The notes: generated from the letters alone by a model not told the origin. DNA of 64,000 bases from Halanaerobium saccharolyticum (GCF_003259895.1 NZ_QLME01000004.1:62001-126000), one strand, 5' to 3'. Counted from the first letter of the stretch, positions 8,357-16,248 are shown. A program made the numbers and translations.

Positions 8357-9553
8357 TTATCCTGAGCTGGCTGAATCATCACTTAACCAGTGCTCACCGG
8401 CCGTCTTTATAGCTATAGCTCCCAGAGGAGCTGTGACCACAATAGATAAAACTGCCAGGGCCAGAATCAGTTCTCCTGAAGCAACACCTGCAGCGAGAGG
8501 AATTGCACCAATTGCTGCCTGTACAGTAGCTTTAGGTGTATATGCCAGGACACAAAAGCATTTTTCTTTTAAATTAAGGTGAGTTCCAGCCAGAGAAATT
8601 ATAACTCCTATTGATCTGGCAGACAAACCAATTGCAATAATTATTAATCCAATTAAACCTGATTCAAAAGCAAGCTGAATATTCACTTCAGCTCCGATTA
8701 ATACAAATAACATTAATTCTGCAAAAACCCAAATTTTATTAAATTTAGAAGATAATCGTTTACCTAAAGCTGAATAACGATCCTGAATTACAAAACCAAT
8801 CACCATTATTCCCAATAGAGTAGCAACAGGAACAATTCCTTCTAAAAAATGCTCTAAAGAATTCATTATAATTCCAAAACTTAACAGCAGCAGTGCTTTT
8901 TTGGTATCGCGAATATGATATTTTTTGAAAATATAGATTGAAAATAAAGCAACCCCTGTTCCAAAAATAATACCCAGTAAAATAGCAATTGGTACATTTA
9001 AAATTTGTCTCAAAACATTAATCTGCTGACCTCCATAAATGCTTAAAAAAGCAGAAAAAATTGTAATCGCCACCACATCATCAACTGAGGCACCAGTTAA
9101 AATTAGAGTTGGAACTCCTTTTTTGGCTCCTTTCTGCTGGTCAATTAACGCCAGCATTTGTGGTACTACTACCGCCGGAGAAACCGCAGCAATAATAAAG
9201 GCTAAAATCCCAGCCTCTACAAATCCAAAATTAAGTAAGTAAATAGCAGCCAAAATCACAGCCGAGCCTTCCATTAAACCGGGAATAAAACTTAATTTAA
9301 CTGCCGGAATTCCCACTTTTTTTAAAGTCTCTTTTTCAATCCCCAGACCGGCCCTAATTAAAATCACAATCAAAGCAATCATTCTCAAGTCTGATGAAAT
9401 ATTTAAGATATCCTGACTGATTAAATCAAAACCATATGGACCTAATAAAATTCCAATTAAAAGCATTCCCAGTAAAGCAGGCAGCTTTAATTGATCAAAA
9501 AACCTCCCAAATAATAATGCAAATAAAATAATTAAAGCTAAACTTAAAGCCAT
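8357..9553 (-). CDS. NhaP-like cation:proton antiporter under fluoride riboswitch
   Basis: 398 residues with about 12 hydrophobic segments, spanning the cytoplasmic membrane. The Na+/H+ exchanger fold is shown by the ASVDDVVAITIF segment near residue 155, which holds the twin acidic residues of the transport site, and by PAVVVPQML just before it. There is no C-terminal nucleotide-binding domain. A fluoride aptamer with a terminator (9657-9752) lies upstream in the same direction. Antiporters of this type are known members of fluoride regulons, so it probably helps cells resist fluoride, either directly or by handling protons or sodium. An AAAGGAG site precedes the ATG. Confidence 0.88.
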   Translation of the reverse strand: MALSLALIILFALLFGRFFDQLKLPALLGMLLIGILLGPYGFDLISQDILNISSDLRMIALIVILIRAGLGIEKETLKKVGIPAVKLSFIPGLMEGSAVILAAIYLLNFGFVEAGILAFIIAAVSPAVVVPQMLALIDQQKGAKKGVPTLILTGASVDDVVAITIFSAFLSIYGGQQINVLRQILNVPIAILLGIIFGTGVALFSIYIFKKYHIRDTKKALLLLSFGIIMNSLEHFLEGIVPVATLLGIMVIGFVIQDRYSALGKRLSSKFNKIWVFAELMLFVLIGAEVNIQLAFESGLIGLIIIAIGLSARSIGVIISLAGTHLNLKEKCFCVLAYTPKATVQAAIGAIPLAAGVASGELILALAVLSIVVTAPLGAIAIKTAGEHWLSDDSASSG

Positions 9554-9590
9554 ACAATCATCTCTCCTTTGATTGTGAATTTATTCTTCT

Positions 9591-9626
9591 GTACCAGGTA
9601 CAAAACGGTCGTTTTGTACCTGGTAC
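9591..9626. repeat. Perfect 17-bp inverted repeat
   Basis: The arms 9591-9607 and 9610-9626 are exact reverse complements around a two-base centre. Each arm carries the 11-mer GTACC(A/T)GGTAC, which is itself nearly palindromic. The repeat lies between the fluoride switch terminator and the antiporter start. A similar GTACC-rich palindrome occurs at 35302-35344. Confidence 0.9.
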
Positions 9627-9649
9627 CAACAATATGGTACCAACAATAT
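9622..9649. repeat. Tandem 14-bp duplication
   Basis: GGTACCAACAATAT occurs twice head to tail (9622-9635 and 9636-9649) and overlaps the right arm of the adjacent inverted repeat. It looks like a target duplication or a slippage event. Confidence 0.85.
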
Positions 9650-9656
9650 ATTGATA

Positions 9657-9706
9657 ATAAAAAAAGCTCCCATCTAGATAGGGTAATCCCTAAATAGATA
9701 GGAGCC
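9657..9706 (-). terminator. Expression-platform terminator of the fluoride riboswitch
   Basis: The minus strand forms a long hairpin (GCTCC...GGGAGC outer stem, TAGGG...CCCTA inner stem) followed by a run of T at 9659-9665. Its 5' arm uses the GGCTCCTATC end of the aptamer. The aptamer fold and the terminator therefore exclude each other, and fluoride should switch the gene on. Confidence 0.82.
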
Positions 9707-9752
9707 ATCAACTGACATTCCCGCCAGTGGTTATATGGGGAGCTCCATCCCC
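9697..9752 (-). ncRNA. Fluoride riboswitch (crcB motif)
   Basis: Read on the minus strand, the RNA begins GGGGATGGAGCTCCCC, then AACCACTGGC, a short loop, GTCAGT and TGATGGCTCCTA. These are the conserved parts of the crcB/fluoride aptamer. The GGGG/CCCC stem, the ACTG/CAGT stem and the GGAGC/GCTCC pairing can all form. The first aptamer base follows directly on the stop codon of the aminotransferase gene. The antiporter downstream is the only gene it can control. Confidence 0.88.
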
Positions 9753-10889
9753 TTAATTCATTTCATTTACAAATATCTTATGTAATTCTACATTTGGATC
9801 AAAACCAAGTTCTCTCAGGCTGTGATCAAATGCTTTTAAAGTTCGATATAACTTTTCTTCATAACAATTTTCTCCCATATGCCCAATTCTGATTAATTTA
9901 TCTTCAAACTCTCCCAGGGAAGCCGCAATCATTACATTATGGCTTTCTGTCATCAGTTGATTTAGTTCCTGATAGCTAATACCCTCCGGTATTACAATTG
10001 CAGTAACTGTATCAGAATGTCCATTTTCGGAATATAAATTAAGATTGGATTGTTTAATTGCTTCTCTGACAGCCGCAGCAATTTTGCTGTGGCGCTCAAA
10101 AACTTCCTTATCCGCCAGCCACTTATCTAAAGCTGCATCCAAAGCATAAATATCACTTACTGCCTGAGTATAGGGAAAATACTTTTCTTCATACCAGTTC
10201 TGCCAGAGCTGCAAATTGGTATAATAGCCCCTGACAGCAGTCTCTCTATTATTAACTGTCTCCCAGGCTGCATTACTAACACTCATAAAAGTTAATCCCG
10301 GAGGAACTGATAGACATTTTTGAGAACCGCCAAGAATTATGTCAATTCCCCATTTATCTACCTCTATTGGGACACCTCCAATTGCAGAAACAGAGTCTAC
10401 AACTGATAAAATATTATATTTATTTAATAAATTAGTAATCTCTTCAGCATTATTTATTACTCCAGTTGGAGTTTCACAGTGAACAAAGGTAGCAAATTTA
10501 AAATCATTTTCTGCTGCCAGCTTCGATTTTAATTTATCTATATCAATCTCTTTATCATATGGGAATTCCCATCTTACAACATCTGCTCCATAAAGATCAG
10601 CAAAATCTGCGAATCCTCTCCCGAAGATTCCATTATCTAAAACTAAAACCCTATCTCCTGGTTCGATTAATGAAGCACAGGCAGATTCCAGTCCTAAAAT
10701 ACCCTCCCCACTCATAATAATCACATCATTTTTTGTTCTCATTACCTGCTGCAATTTTGAACTAACATCCAGATAAAAATCAAAAAATTCAGGATCAAGA
10801 TCAGGGTTGGTAATTTTGCGACTCATTGCCCGTCTAACTTCTTCGCTAACCTCAGTTGGACCGGGTGTCATTATTAACAAATCACTCAC
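9753..10889 (-). CDS. Class V aminotransferase (serine/alanine-glyoxylate type)
   Basis: About 378 residues. It opens with MTPGPTEVSEEVRRAMSRK, the usual start of the serine-pyruvate/alanine-glyoxylate aminotransferase branch. The PLP lysine is seen in DIILGGSQKCLSVPPGL near residue 195, and the cofactor Asp in SVVDSVSAIGG. It probably transfers amino groups between alanine or serine and glyoxylate or pyruvate; PucG-like ureidoglycine or purine roles cannot be excluded, but no purine genes are near. I chose the GTG at 10889, which has a GGGAG site nine bases upstream; the ATG at 10904 has none. The gene stands alone. Confidence 0.86.
   Translation of the reverse strand: MSDLLIMTPGPTEVSEEVRRAMSRKITNPDLDPEFFDFYLDVSSKLQQVMRTKNDVIIMSGEGILGLESACASLIEPGDRVLVLDNGIFGRGFADFADLYGADVVRWEFPYDKEIDIDKLKSKLAAENDFKFATFVHCETPTGVINNAEEITNLLNKYNILSVVDSVSAIGGVPIEVDKWGIDIILGGSQKCLSVPPGLTFMSVSNAAWETVNNRETAVRGYYTNLQLWQNWYEEKYFPYTQAVSDIYALDAALDKWLADKEVFERHSKIAAAVREAIKQSNLNLYSENGHSDTVTAIVIPEGISYQELNQLMTESHNVMIAASLGEFEDKLIRIGHMGENCYEEKLYRTLKAFDHSLRELGFDPNVELHKIFVNEMN
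9775..9802 (-). promoter_or_regulatory. Possible promoter for the fluoride-controlled antiporter
   Basis: Minus-strand TTGATC (9797-9802), 16 bases, TAAGAT (9775-9780), inside the last codons of the aminotransferase gene. It would start a transcript about 15-20 bases before the fluoride aptamer. Weak match; read-through from the aminotransferase is the alternative. Confidence 0.35.
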
Positions 10890-10904
10890 AAAAATCACTC
10901 CCAT

Positions 10905-11190
10905 ATTTTTACGGTCTAATATAGATTTTATAACTTTTTATAGGAGATTGTCAAGCTATTTTGTCTAAGAAACTGGACTGTCATTTTTGATTTGAAGTGA
11001 TTATCGTTGAATAAACAGTACAGCCTCTTTTTTTGAACAATTATTTATTTTTTTAGGTTTTTATAAAAAAACACTCAGTTCTATTTCTAACTGGCAAAAT
11101 TTATATCCGACATTAAATTAATTATTTTTTCTATCTGCAGTTAAATAATTTATAGTCTCTTTATTATAATTTTATAACTCTGAAACAAAC
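10905..11190. other. Intergenic gap where modC might be expected
   Basis: 286 AT-rich bases between modB and the aminotransferase. I see no coding sequence and no ATPase motif in either strand. A weak hairpin (CAGTT/AACTG) followed by a T-run on the minus strand at about 11066-11096 may terminate the modAB transcript. Confidence 0.5.
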
Positions 11191-11922
11191 CTAAACTTTG
11201 ACCTTAAACTCGACCAGAAACAGAGGAAGCAAAAATGCACTAATCATAATTACAGCCAGGGCAACAGCCTGTGATAAATTTGTCTGAGTCAAACTATAAA
11301 TTGCTGTAGTTAATGTTTGAGTTTTGCCGCTCATATTGCCTGCAAAAATTATAGTAGCTCCAAATTCCCCGGCTGCTCTTAAAACTGAAATTATCAAAGC
11401 TGTAGTAAAGCCTCTTAGACTTAATGGTAGATAAACCTTAAATAAAAGATCGTTTTCAGCTGCACCTTCAACCACTGCTGCTTCTATTATATTTTCATCA
11501 ATTGAAGAAAATGAATTTTTTAAAGTTAGAGTAAATAGAGGCAGCAAAAGCGGCAGACTGATTAATATATTCAATATTTTATTAATATATTGATTTCTGC
11601 GGCTGATTAGATAACTAAAGGGAGTGCCCAGCAAAACTGTTAATGAAGCTGAGATACTTAATGATAAAAATGTGATTTTAAATGCGGATAAGATATTGAC
11701 ACTACTGAAAACATTAATGATATCTGTAACTGAACTTTCAATAAACAGTGATGATATTACAAAGCCAATAAAAATTATATTCATAGCTGCTGTCAGAATA
11801 ATTAATATTTGAGCTGAAAAAGAAAAGCTCTGAAAATTATTAAAATATGCTGGCGAAAATAAGGCTGCTTTTTGATAACTTTTGTTTTTCTTTTCTGTTT
11901 CTAAGAAAACATTTTCACTCAT
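11191..11922 (-). CDS. modB: Molybdate ABC transporter permease, internally shortened
   Basis: 243 residues, including an unusual N-terminal extension of about 45 residues before the first membrane segment. The family hallmarks are present: the EAA loop (ENIIEAAVVEGAAENDLLFK) and RAAGEFGATIIFAGNMSGKT near the C-terminus. However, LISLPLLLP runs directly into LFTLTLKNSFSSID. In normal ModB proteins about 43 residues, with two membrane segments, lie between these blocks. The deletion is in frame and seems to join two LPL-coding repeats. The start overlaps modA by 8 bases. No modC ATPase follows. The protein may be non-functional, or may use a remote ATPase. Confidence 0.8.
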   Translation of the reverse strand: MSENVFLETEKKNKSYQKAALFSPAYFNNFQSFSFSAQILIILTAAMNIIFIGFVISSLFIESSVTDIINVFSSVNILSAFKITFLSLSISASLTVLLGTPFSYLISRRNQYINKILNILISLPLLLPLFTLTLKNSFSSIDENIIEAAVVEGAAENDLLFKVYLPLSLRGFTTALIISVLRAAGEFGATIIFAGNMSGKTQTLTTAIYSLTQTNLSQAVALAVIMISAFLLPLFLVEFKVKV

Positions 11923-12715
11923 TTCTTTTCACCTGCTTGAAATTATACTCACCAAATATTTTCTGGGCTTCCGGGCTTAAAATATAATTATAAAATTTTA
12001 CTGCTTCTGATTCGGCCTCCGATTGCTGACTCAGCCCCAGATAATAACTGGCCTCTATATTATATTCTGCGGGGATTTCAACTTTATGTATATTTTTATC
12101 CTGATTGTAATCACTTAAATACACAATTCCTGCCTCAGCAGCACCTAATTCAACTTTATTTAACACACTTTTTACATCAAACTCCCGGGAAACAACTGCA
12201 GAATCAAATTGATTTTTTAATTTTTGTCTCTTTTCTTTATTTGAAACCGATTTTAAATATTGATCTAACATTTTTACAGTATAATCTCCAACTGGAACTG
12301 ATTCTGCTCCAATAAGCAAAGAATAATCGCTATTAAGTAATTGTTCCAGATTAGCAACCTTTTTATTCCTGGAATTTATGATTATAATTAATTCGTTTTT
12401 AGCAAATATTTCATCTTTAGCAACCAGATTTTCCTTTTTTAATTGATCTAAATAATAAAGATTGGCCGATAGAAACAAATCAAATTCAATCCCCAGTTTA
12501 ATCTGGCTAAAAAGTGCCTGACTGCCTGCATAATTGATTTCAAGTTTTGAGTTGATATTTTCCGCTTCAAATCTTTCTTTTATTTCATTTAAAGGTTCCT
12601 GTAAACTGGCTGCCGCCATTACCCTAACGGCAGCAGCTGCAGATGTCTGGACTGTAAAAACAATTAAGATCAAAATAATACAACTTAAAATCTGCTTTCT
12701 CTTTGCGTTTCTCAT
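11915..12715 (-). CDS. modA: Molybdate-binding periplasmic protein
   Basis: About 266 residues. A signal peptide (MRNAKRKQ, a hydrophobic run, then TSAAAA) lacks a lipobox Cys, so the protein should be free in a periplasm. The mature part starts VRVMAAASLQEPLNEI, the usual ModA opening, and has the NYAGSQALFSQIKLGIEFDLFLSA ligand segment. It binds molybdate or tungstate for the ModB permease. I chose the ATG at 12715 because the upstream alternatives put charged residues before the signal peptide and overlap the ModE-type box. An AGAGG lies 12 bases upstream. Confidence 0.88.
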   Translation of the reverse strand: MRNAKRKQILSCIILILIVFTVQTSAAAAVRVMAAASLQEPLNEIKERFEAENINSKLEINYAGSQALFSQIKLGIEFDLFLSANLYYLDQLKKENLVAKDEIFAKNELIIIINSRNKKVANLEQLLNSDYSLLIGAESVPVGDYTVKMLDQYLKSVSNKEKRQKLKNQFDSAVVSREFDVKSVLNKVELGAAEAGIVYLSDYNQDKNIHKVEIPAEYNIEASYYLGLSQQSEAESEAVKFYNYILSPEAQKIFGEYNFKQVKRNE

Positions 12716-12745
12716 CTTTTTTATCAACCTCTTTAAAATCAATTT

Positions 12746-12769
12746 CGTTATATGCAAGCTCAGATAACG
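12746..12769 (-). promoter_or_regulatory. ModE-type operator upstream of modA
   Basis: CGTTAT (12746-12751) and ATAACG (12764-12769) form an inverted repeat with a 12-base spacer. This is the half-site sequence and spacing of the ModE box known from the E. coli mod operon. It lies about 30-55 bases before the modA start, where a bound repressor would block transcription. The modE gene is not in the window. Confidence 0.65.
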
Positions 12770-12808
12770 GCCTTATAACAATTTAGCTATAGACACAATT
12801 AAATATAT

Positions 12809-13366
12809 CTAAACAACTTCTCTCCTCACTATTTTACTAAAAACCTCTACTAGCCTGGGTGAAAATTGAAGACCGCTGTAATCAGCTAATTCTATCAGAG
12901 CTGATTCAATTGATTTAATAGAAGAATAAATATTAGAAGAGGTCATTACATCAAAAGCAGAGATAATAGAAATAATCTGAGCCATCTGGGGAATCTGATC
13001 TCCTTTTAACCCCTCAGGATAACCACTCCCATCCCACCACTCATGATGATATTTTGCAATTTCAATAATTCTCTGATCATAACCAGCTTCTTCTAAAAGA
13101 TTAGCTCCAATTTCGGGATGCTCACTAACTACTTCTTTCTCAACTTTATCTAATTTTCCTGGTTTATTTAAAATATCATGAGGCAGTAAAAATTTGCCCA
13201 CATCATGTAATAAAGCTCCCTTTTTTAGAAGCTCAATTTCAGCTTCTGACATCTTTAATTCTTCGCCAATCATTTCTGCAAAAATAGCAGTTTTTTGGGC
13301 ATGTTTTTGATTATGTAGATCATGGCCCTCAAACAAAAGCAAGATTAAATTCATTTCATTATCCAT
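12809..13366 (-). CDS. HD-GYP domain protein, predicted c-di-GMP phosphodiesterase
   Basis: 185 residues, a single HD-GYP domain. The metal-binding HD pair is in HDVGKFLLPHDILNKPGKL near residue 55, the later histidines in SEHPEIG and YHHEWW, and the GYP motif is intact in DGSGYPEGLKGDQIP near residue 117. Proteins of this class hydrolyse c-di-GMP. There is no sensor domain, so activity may be set by expression level. It lies 12 bases downstream of the FapA-type gene, and so under the same c-di-GMP riboswitch, which suggests feedback on the second messenger. Confidence 0.87.
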   Translation of the reverse strand: MDNEMNLILLLFEGHDLHNQKHAQKTAIFAEMIGEELKMSEAEIELLKKGALLHDVGKFLLPHDILNKPGKLDKVEKEVVSEHPEIGANLLEEAGYDQRIIEIAKYHHEWWDGSGYPEGLKGDQIPQMAQIISIISAFDVMTSSNIYSSIKSIESALIELADYSGLQFSPRLVEVFSKIVRREVV

Positions 13367-13378
13367 AACTAATCCTCC

Positions 13379-15172
13379 TTAAGATTTTACAATTGGAATT
13401 TGTTGATAAGTAGAAATTTCTTTTAATTTTTTAAAATCAGGAGAACCCACCTTTTGTTTGAGCTGGCCCTGTTGATCTACCTCTAAATAAATATTTGATC
13501 TTGGCTTATCTATAAAAAGAAAATCTCCAGCAGAACTGATTTTGATATTTCCTGCTGTATTTTTGATATAAATCCCCTTGCCAACTTGAAATTCAGTAAC
13601 ACTTAAGGAGCTTCCCACCTCTTTTAAGTAAATATAGTCCCGGGCAAAATATTTCCCACCTTTGATAAAACCTTTACCAGAGATATTAATAATACTCTGA
13701 CCCGAATGAATCGTAGAATTATAGCAGCCCTTTTTCATTATAATTACATTTCCAGAAGCAGTAATTTCCGAATTCTGAATATATTTTGCATAAACATGTG
13801 ATTCTTTTAAATTTTCCTGTGCGTCAATAACATCCCCTAGTTCTTCTTTCAATTTTTCAAAAAGATCAGTATTCTTAAGTCTAAGTATTTTATTATAGCC
13901 TTTAAATTCTGAATGTAATTCTTTTAAAGTAGCTGCAGCTTTCCATTCAAAATTAAATTCTTCCATCTGATCAGCCAATCTTGCAACCAGAGGCGGTAAT
14001 TCTTTAAACTTATCAGTTAAAAGTAACCTCAAAATTCTTCCAAGCTGCAAATTTTTGACTAAAAAACCCATTCTCTCTTTTGCAGCACCCATAATTTGAT
14101 CAACAGCATGCAAAAGACTATTCAGCGCCTTATACAATTTTTCAATCTGCTCTATTAGCTCTGGTGGCAAAAATAGACCAGCTGTGATTTCACTGTGCAC
14201 AATATTTTCTTTAACCAGTACATCACCATCGACTGATGCCTTACAGCCAGCAATACTCTTTTTTATCTGCAGATTATTTCCAATCTTGACATCAAAATAA
14301 TCATAAATTCCACCCTGAACAATTAAATCTCCTTCATATTTGATATTCCCTGTTGTTTTATCAACATCTCCATTAATTACATATTGAGGAACAATTGAAA
14401 CAACAAATTCATCCTTTTTCTTTTCAATTTTAGGTCTGCCGGCTTTCATAGCAACTGCCTTCATATTATTTTTAATCAATTTAATTCCATAACCTGCTGT
14501 CAAACGATAATCTTTAACAGGGGGAGCTTTAACTTTTTCTTTTTGTACATTTATTCCATATTCTCCCGGAACTGCTGGAATTTTTTCGACAACCACCTCG
14601 CCTACAGAAAACGAAGTAATACAGTTAAAATCATGGGTCAAAGATCTTTCTTCTTTTTCCACTGACTTGATTCTTGCATCCTCACCTTTAATTACTTCTT
14701 TTCCTTCAGCAATTAAAAAATTCCCACTCGTATTATTTTTTGCTATTTTTTCTACAAGTTCGTCTTTAACTCCATACCTGACCCTATTCTGCAGCAGCAG
14801 AATAGATATCTCTGACTTTTCTATTACGGGATATTCTTCATTTACTTTTTCGGCTTCAACTTCTAATAAATTAGAAGCAGGGTGATCTTTAATTTTGAGC
14901 TGGTAGGAGGGCTGAAGCTCAATATTTAAATAAGCTTCCATAGCATTATTTTTTAATTCTAAACCAAGCTCTTTTTTAGCCTCTTGATTTTCTTTTTTTA
15001 TTTCAATTTTGCTATCAGCAAAAACTACGCTTTCTTTTTTTAATTTTTCACCATTTAGATAAATTTCAATTCCTTCTCCAGCTTTCAGTCTGGCATACCT
15101 ACCATTCCCTTCTGGATCAGAAACTAAAATTTTTCCCTGTTTAATTTCTACTTTACCATCACTATTAGTCAT
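13379..15172 (-). CDS. FapA-type (DUF342) protein
   Basis: 597 residues, cytoplasmic, with no membrane segment. The C-terminal two thirds match the FapA/DUF342 family: beta-rich repeats (VQGGIYDYFDVKIGNNLQIKKSIAGCKASVDGDVLV, later NSEITASGNVIIMKKGCYNS and FIKGGKYFARDYIYLKEVG blocks) and a helical hairpin in between at about residues 345-455. Such proteins are common in Firmicutes and have been linked to surface, motility or developmental roles; the molecular function is not established. The ATG has an AAGGTG site that can pair with CACCTT at the 3' edge of the upstream c-di-GMP aptamer. Confidence 0.82.
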   Translation of the reverse strand: MTNSDGKVEIKQGKILVSDPEGNGRYARLKAGEGIEIYLNGEKLKKESVVFADSKIEIKKENQEAKKELGLELKNNAMEAYLNIELQPSYQLKIKDHPASNLLEVEAEKVNEEYPVIEKSEISILLLQNRVRYGVKDELVEKIAKNNTSGNFLIAEGKEVIKGEDARIKSVEKEERSLTHDFNCITSFSVGEVVVEKIPAVPGEYGINVQKEKVKAPPVKDYRLTAGYGIKLIKNNMKAVAMKAGRPKIEKKKDEFVVSIVPQYVINGDVDKTTGNIKYEGDLIVQGGIYDYFDVKIGNNLQIKKSIAGCKASVDGDVLVKENIVHSEITAGLFLPPELIEQIEKLYKALNSLLHAVDQIMGAAKERMGFLVKNLQLGRILRLLLTDKFKELPPLVARLADQMEEFNFEWKAAATLKELHSEFKGYNKILRLKNTDLFEKLKEELGDVIDAQENLKESHVYAKYIQNSEITASGNVIIMKKGCYNSTIHSGQSIINISGKGFIKGGKYFARDYIYLKEVGSSLSVTEFQVGKGIYIKNTAGNIKISSAGDFLFIDKPRSNIYLEVDQQGQLKQKVGSPDFKKLKEISTYQQIPIVKS

Positions 15173-15221
15173 ATCTACACCTTCTTTCCCTGTTTTTACA
15201 AAGAACCATCCCTACGGTTAA

Positions 15222-15298
15222 AGGTGGCAGTCGGGCTATCATAGCTCTCAAGCCTTAGACCCCTTACTTTGCGTCACTGTTTTTCAACAATTTTGCTT
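15222..15298 (-). ncRNA. c-di-GMP-I riboswitch (GEMM-I) upstream of the FapA-type/HD-GYP operon
   Basis: The minus strand has the GEMM-I marks in order: GCAAA receptor, a hairpin ending in CAGTGACGCAAAG, GGGTCTAAGGC, then GACTGCC. No T-run terminator follows. Instead CACCTT at the aptamer's 3' edge (15221-15226) is complementary to the AAGGTG ribosome site of the FapA-type gene (15178-15183). Control of translation is therefore likely. Confidence 0.85.
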
Positions 15299-15307
15299 TT
15301 CTTTTAT

Positions 15308-15336
15308 ACTCTACTATTAATATTCTTGATTATCAA
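15308..15336 (-). promoter_or_regulatory. Putative promoter of the FapA-type/HD-GYP operon
   Basis: Minus-strand TTGATA (15331-15336), 17 bases, TAGAGT (15308-15313), just upstream of the riboswitch. Confidence 0.4.
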
Positions 15337-15456
15337 TCATTATCCTTTATTTTAAAAGAAGATCTAAGTTATTTTTATGGTAATTACTCAGTCAAAATAA
15401 ATTAGTATTCATTTAATAATTTCACAAAAAAATCATATTATTTATTAGCTAGAATC

Positions 15457-15485
15457 TTGCAATAATATAAAGACTTTACTATACT
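15457..15485 (+). promoter_or_regulatory. Promoter of the HIHH-motif membrane protein gene
   Basis: TTGCAA (15457-15462), 17-base spacer, TATACT (15480-15485), 26 bases before the proposed start. Confidence 0.55.
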
Positions 15486-15511
15486 TAAATCAAATAAAAT
15501 TGTTGGAGGTG

Positions 15512-16231
15512 ATGTTAATCACTGTTCAAAAGGACAATAAGAAAAAAAATAATGAAAAAGATGGATCTATACCTTTTATTATCAGCAGCTCTTACCTATT
15601 AACTTTTTTATTTATTAGGTTGGCTGTAATGATTGCTGGTTCCGCAGGTAGTGCAGCTTCAACTGCTGCCAAGACTGGCAATTTGCAATTTTATATCGGT
15701 TCAAATATAATTCTTTTTGGATATCATATTCATCATTTATATATTGGAATATTGCTAATTGCTCTGGCAGGTTGGTTTTCCATTACTAAAACAGAATTTG
15801 TAGACCACAGAGACAATGCTTTGATTTATGGAATCGGACTTGGATTGTTTATGGATGAGATTGGTTTATTGTTAAGCTGGGGGGATTACTGGCACAGTAC
15901 AACTTATCTCTTAAGTTTACTGCTCGGAGGAATATTTTTGAATATAATATTTTTTCCGGATTTTTGGAAAGATTTGAGATCACATCTGGGAGAATTTAAT
16001 CCCAAAAATAAAATCTTAAAACATTATAACTCAAGTGCTTTAATTTCGGGGGTGGATAAATTGGCAGAGGAAGCCGATAAAACAGGTAAAATAACTTTAG
16101 TATTTTCAGGTTTAATTTATGTAATTGTTGGAATTTTAATTATTTCTAACCCAGAATTAGTTTATTATTGGGTTGCAGGAGGATTTTTTCTGCAGGGGCT
16201 AACAAAGTTTGTAGAAGCATGGAAAGCTTAG
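15512..16231 (+). CDS. Conserved membrane protein of unknown function (HIHH motif)
   Basis: About 239 residues with six or seven membrane segments. I do not recognise a named family. Noticeable are GYHIHHLYIG near residue 80, DEIGLLLSWGDYW near 125, and a C-terminal membrane hairpin (GLIYVIVGILIISNPELVYYWVAGG). The clustered His, Asp, Glu and Trp next to membrane segments could bind a metal or a polar head group. The GGAGGTGAT ribosome site lies only two bases before the ATG at 15512, so the true start is uncertain; a TTG at 15500 lies upstream of that site. It stands alone, divergent from the FapA-type operon. Confidence 0.7.
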   Translation: MLITVQKDNKKKNNEKDGSIPFIISSSYLLTFLFIRLAVMIAGSAGSAASTAAKTGNLQFYIGSNIILFGYHIHHLYIGILLIALAGWFSITKTEFVDHRDNALIYGIGLGLFMDEIGLLLSWGDYWHSTTYLLSLLLGGIFLNIIFFPDFWKDLRSHLGEFNPKNKILKHYNSSALISGVDKLAEEADKTGKITLVFSGLIYVIVGILIISNPELVYYWVAGGFFLQGLTKFVEAWKA

Positions 16232-16248
16232 ATAATATATCAGATCAT

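Noticed and set aside
8330-8385. AT-rich inverted repeat at the antiporter 3' end as a terminator
   Set aside because: The stem is nearly all A-T and no T-run follows on the minus strand.
12716-12769. Longer modA reaching to 12757
   Set aside because: It would add charged residues before the signal peptide and run into the ModE-type box; the ATG at 12715 gives a normal signal sequence.
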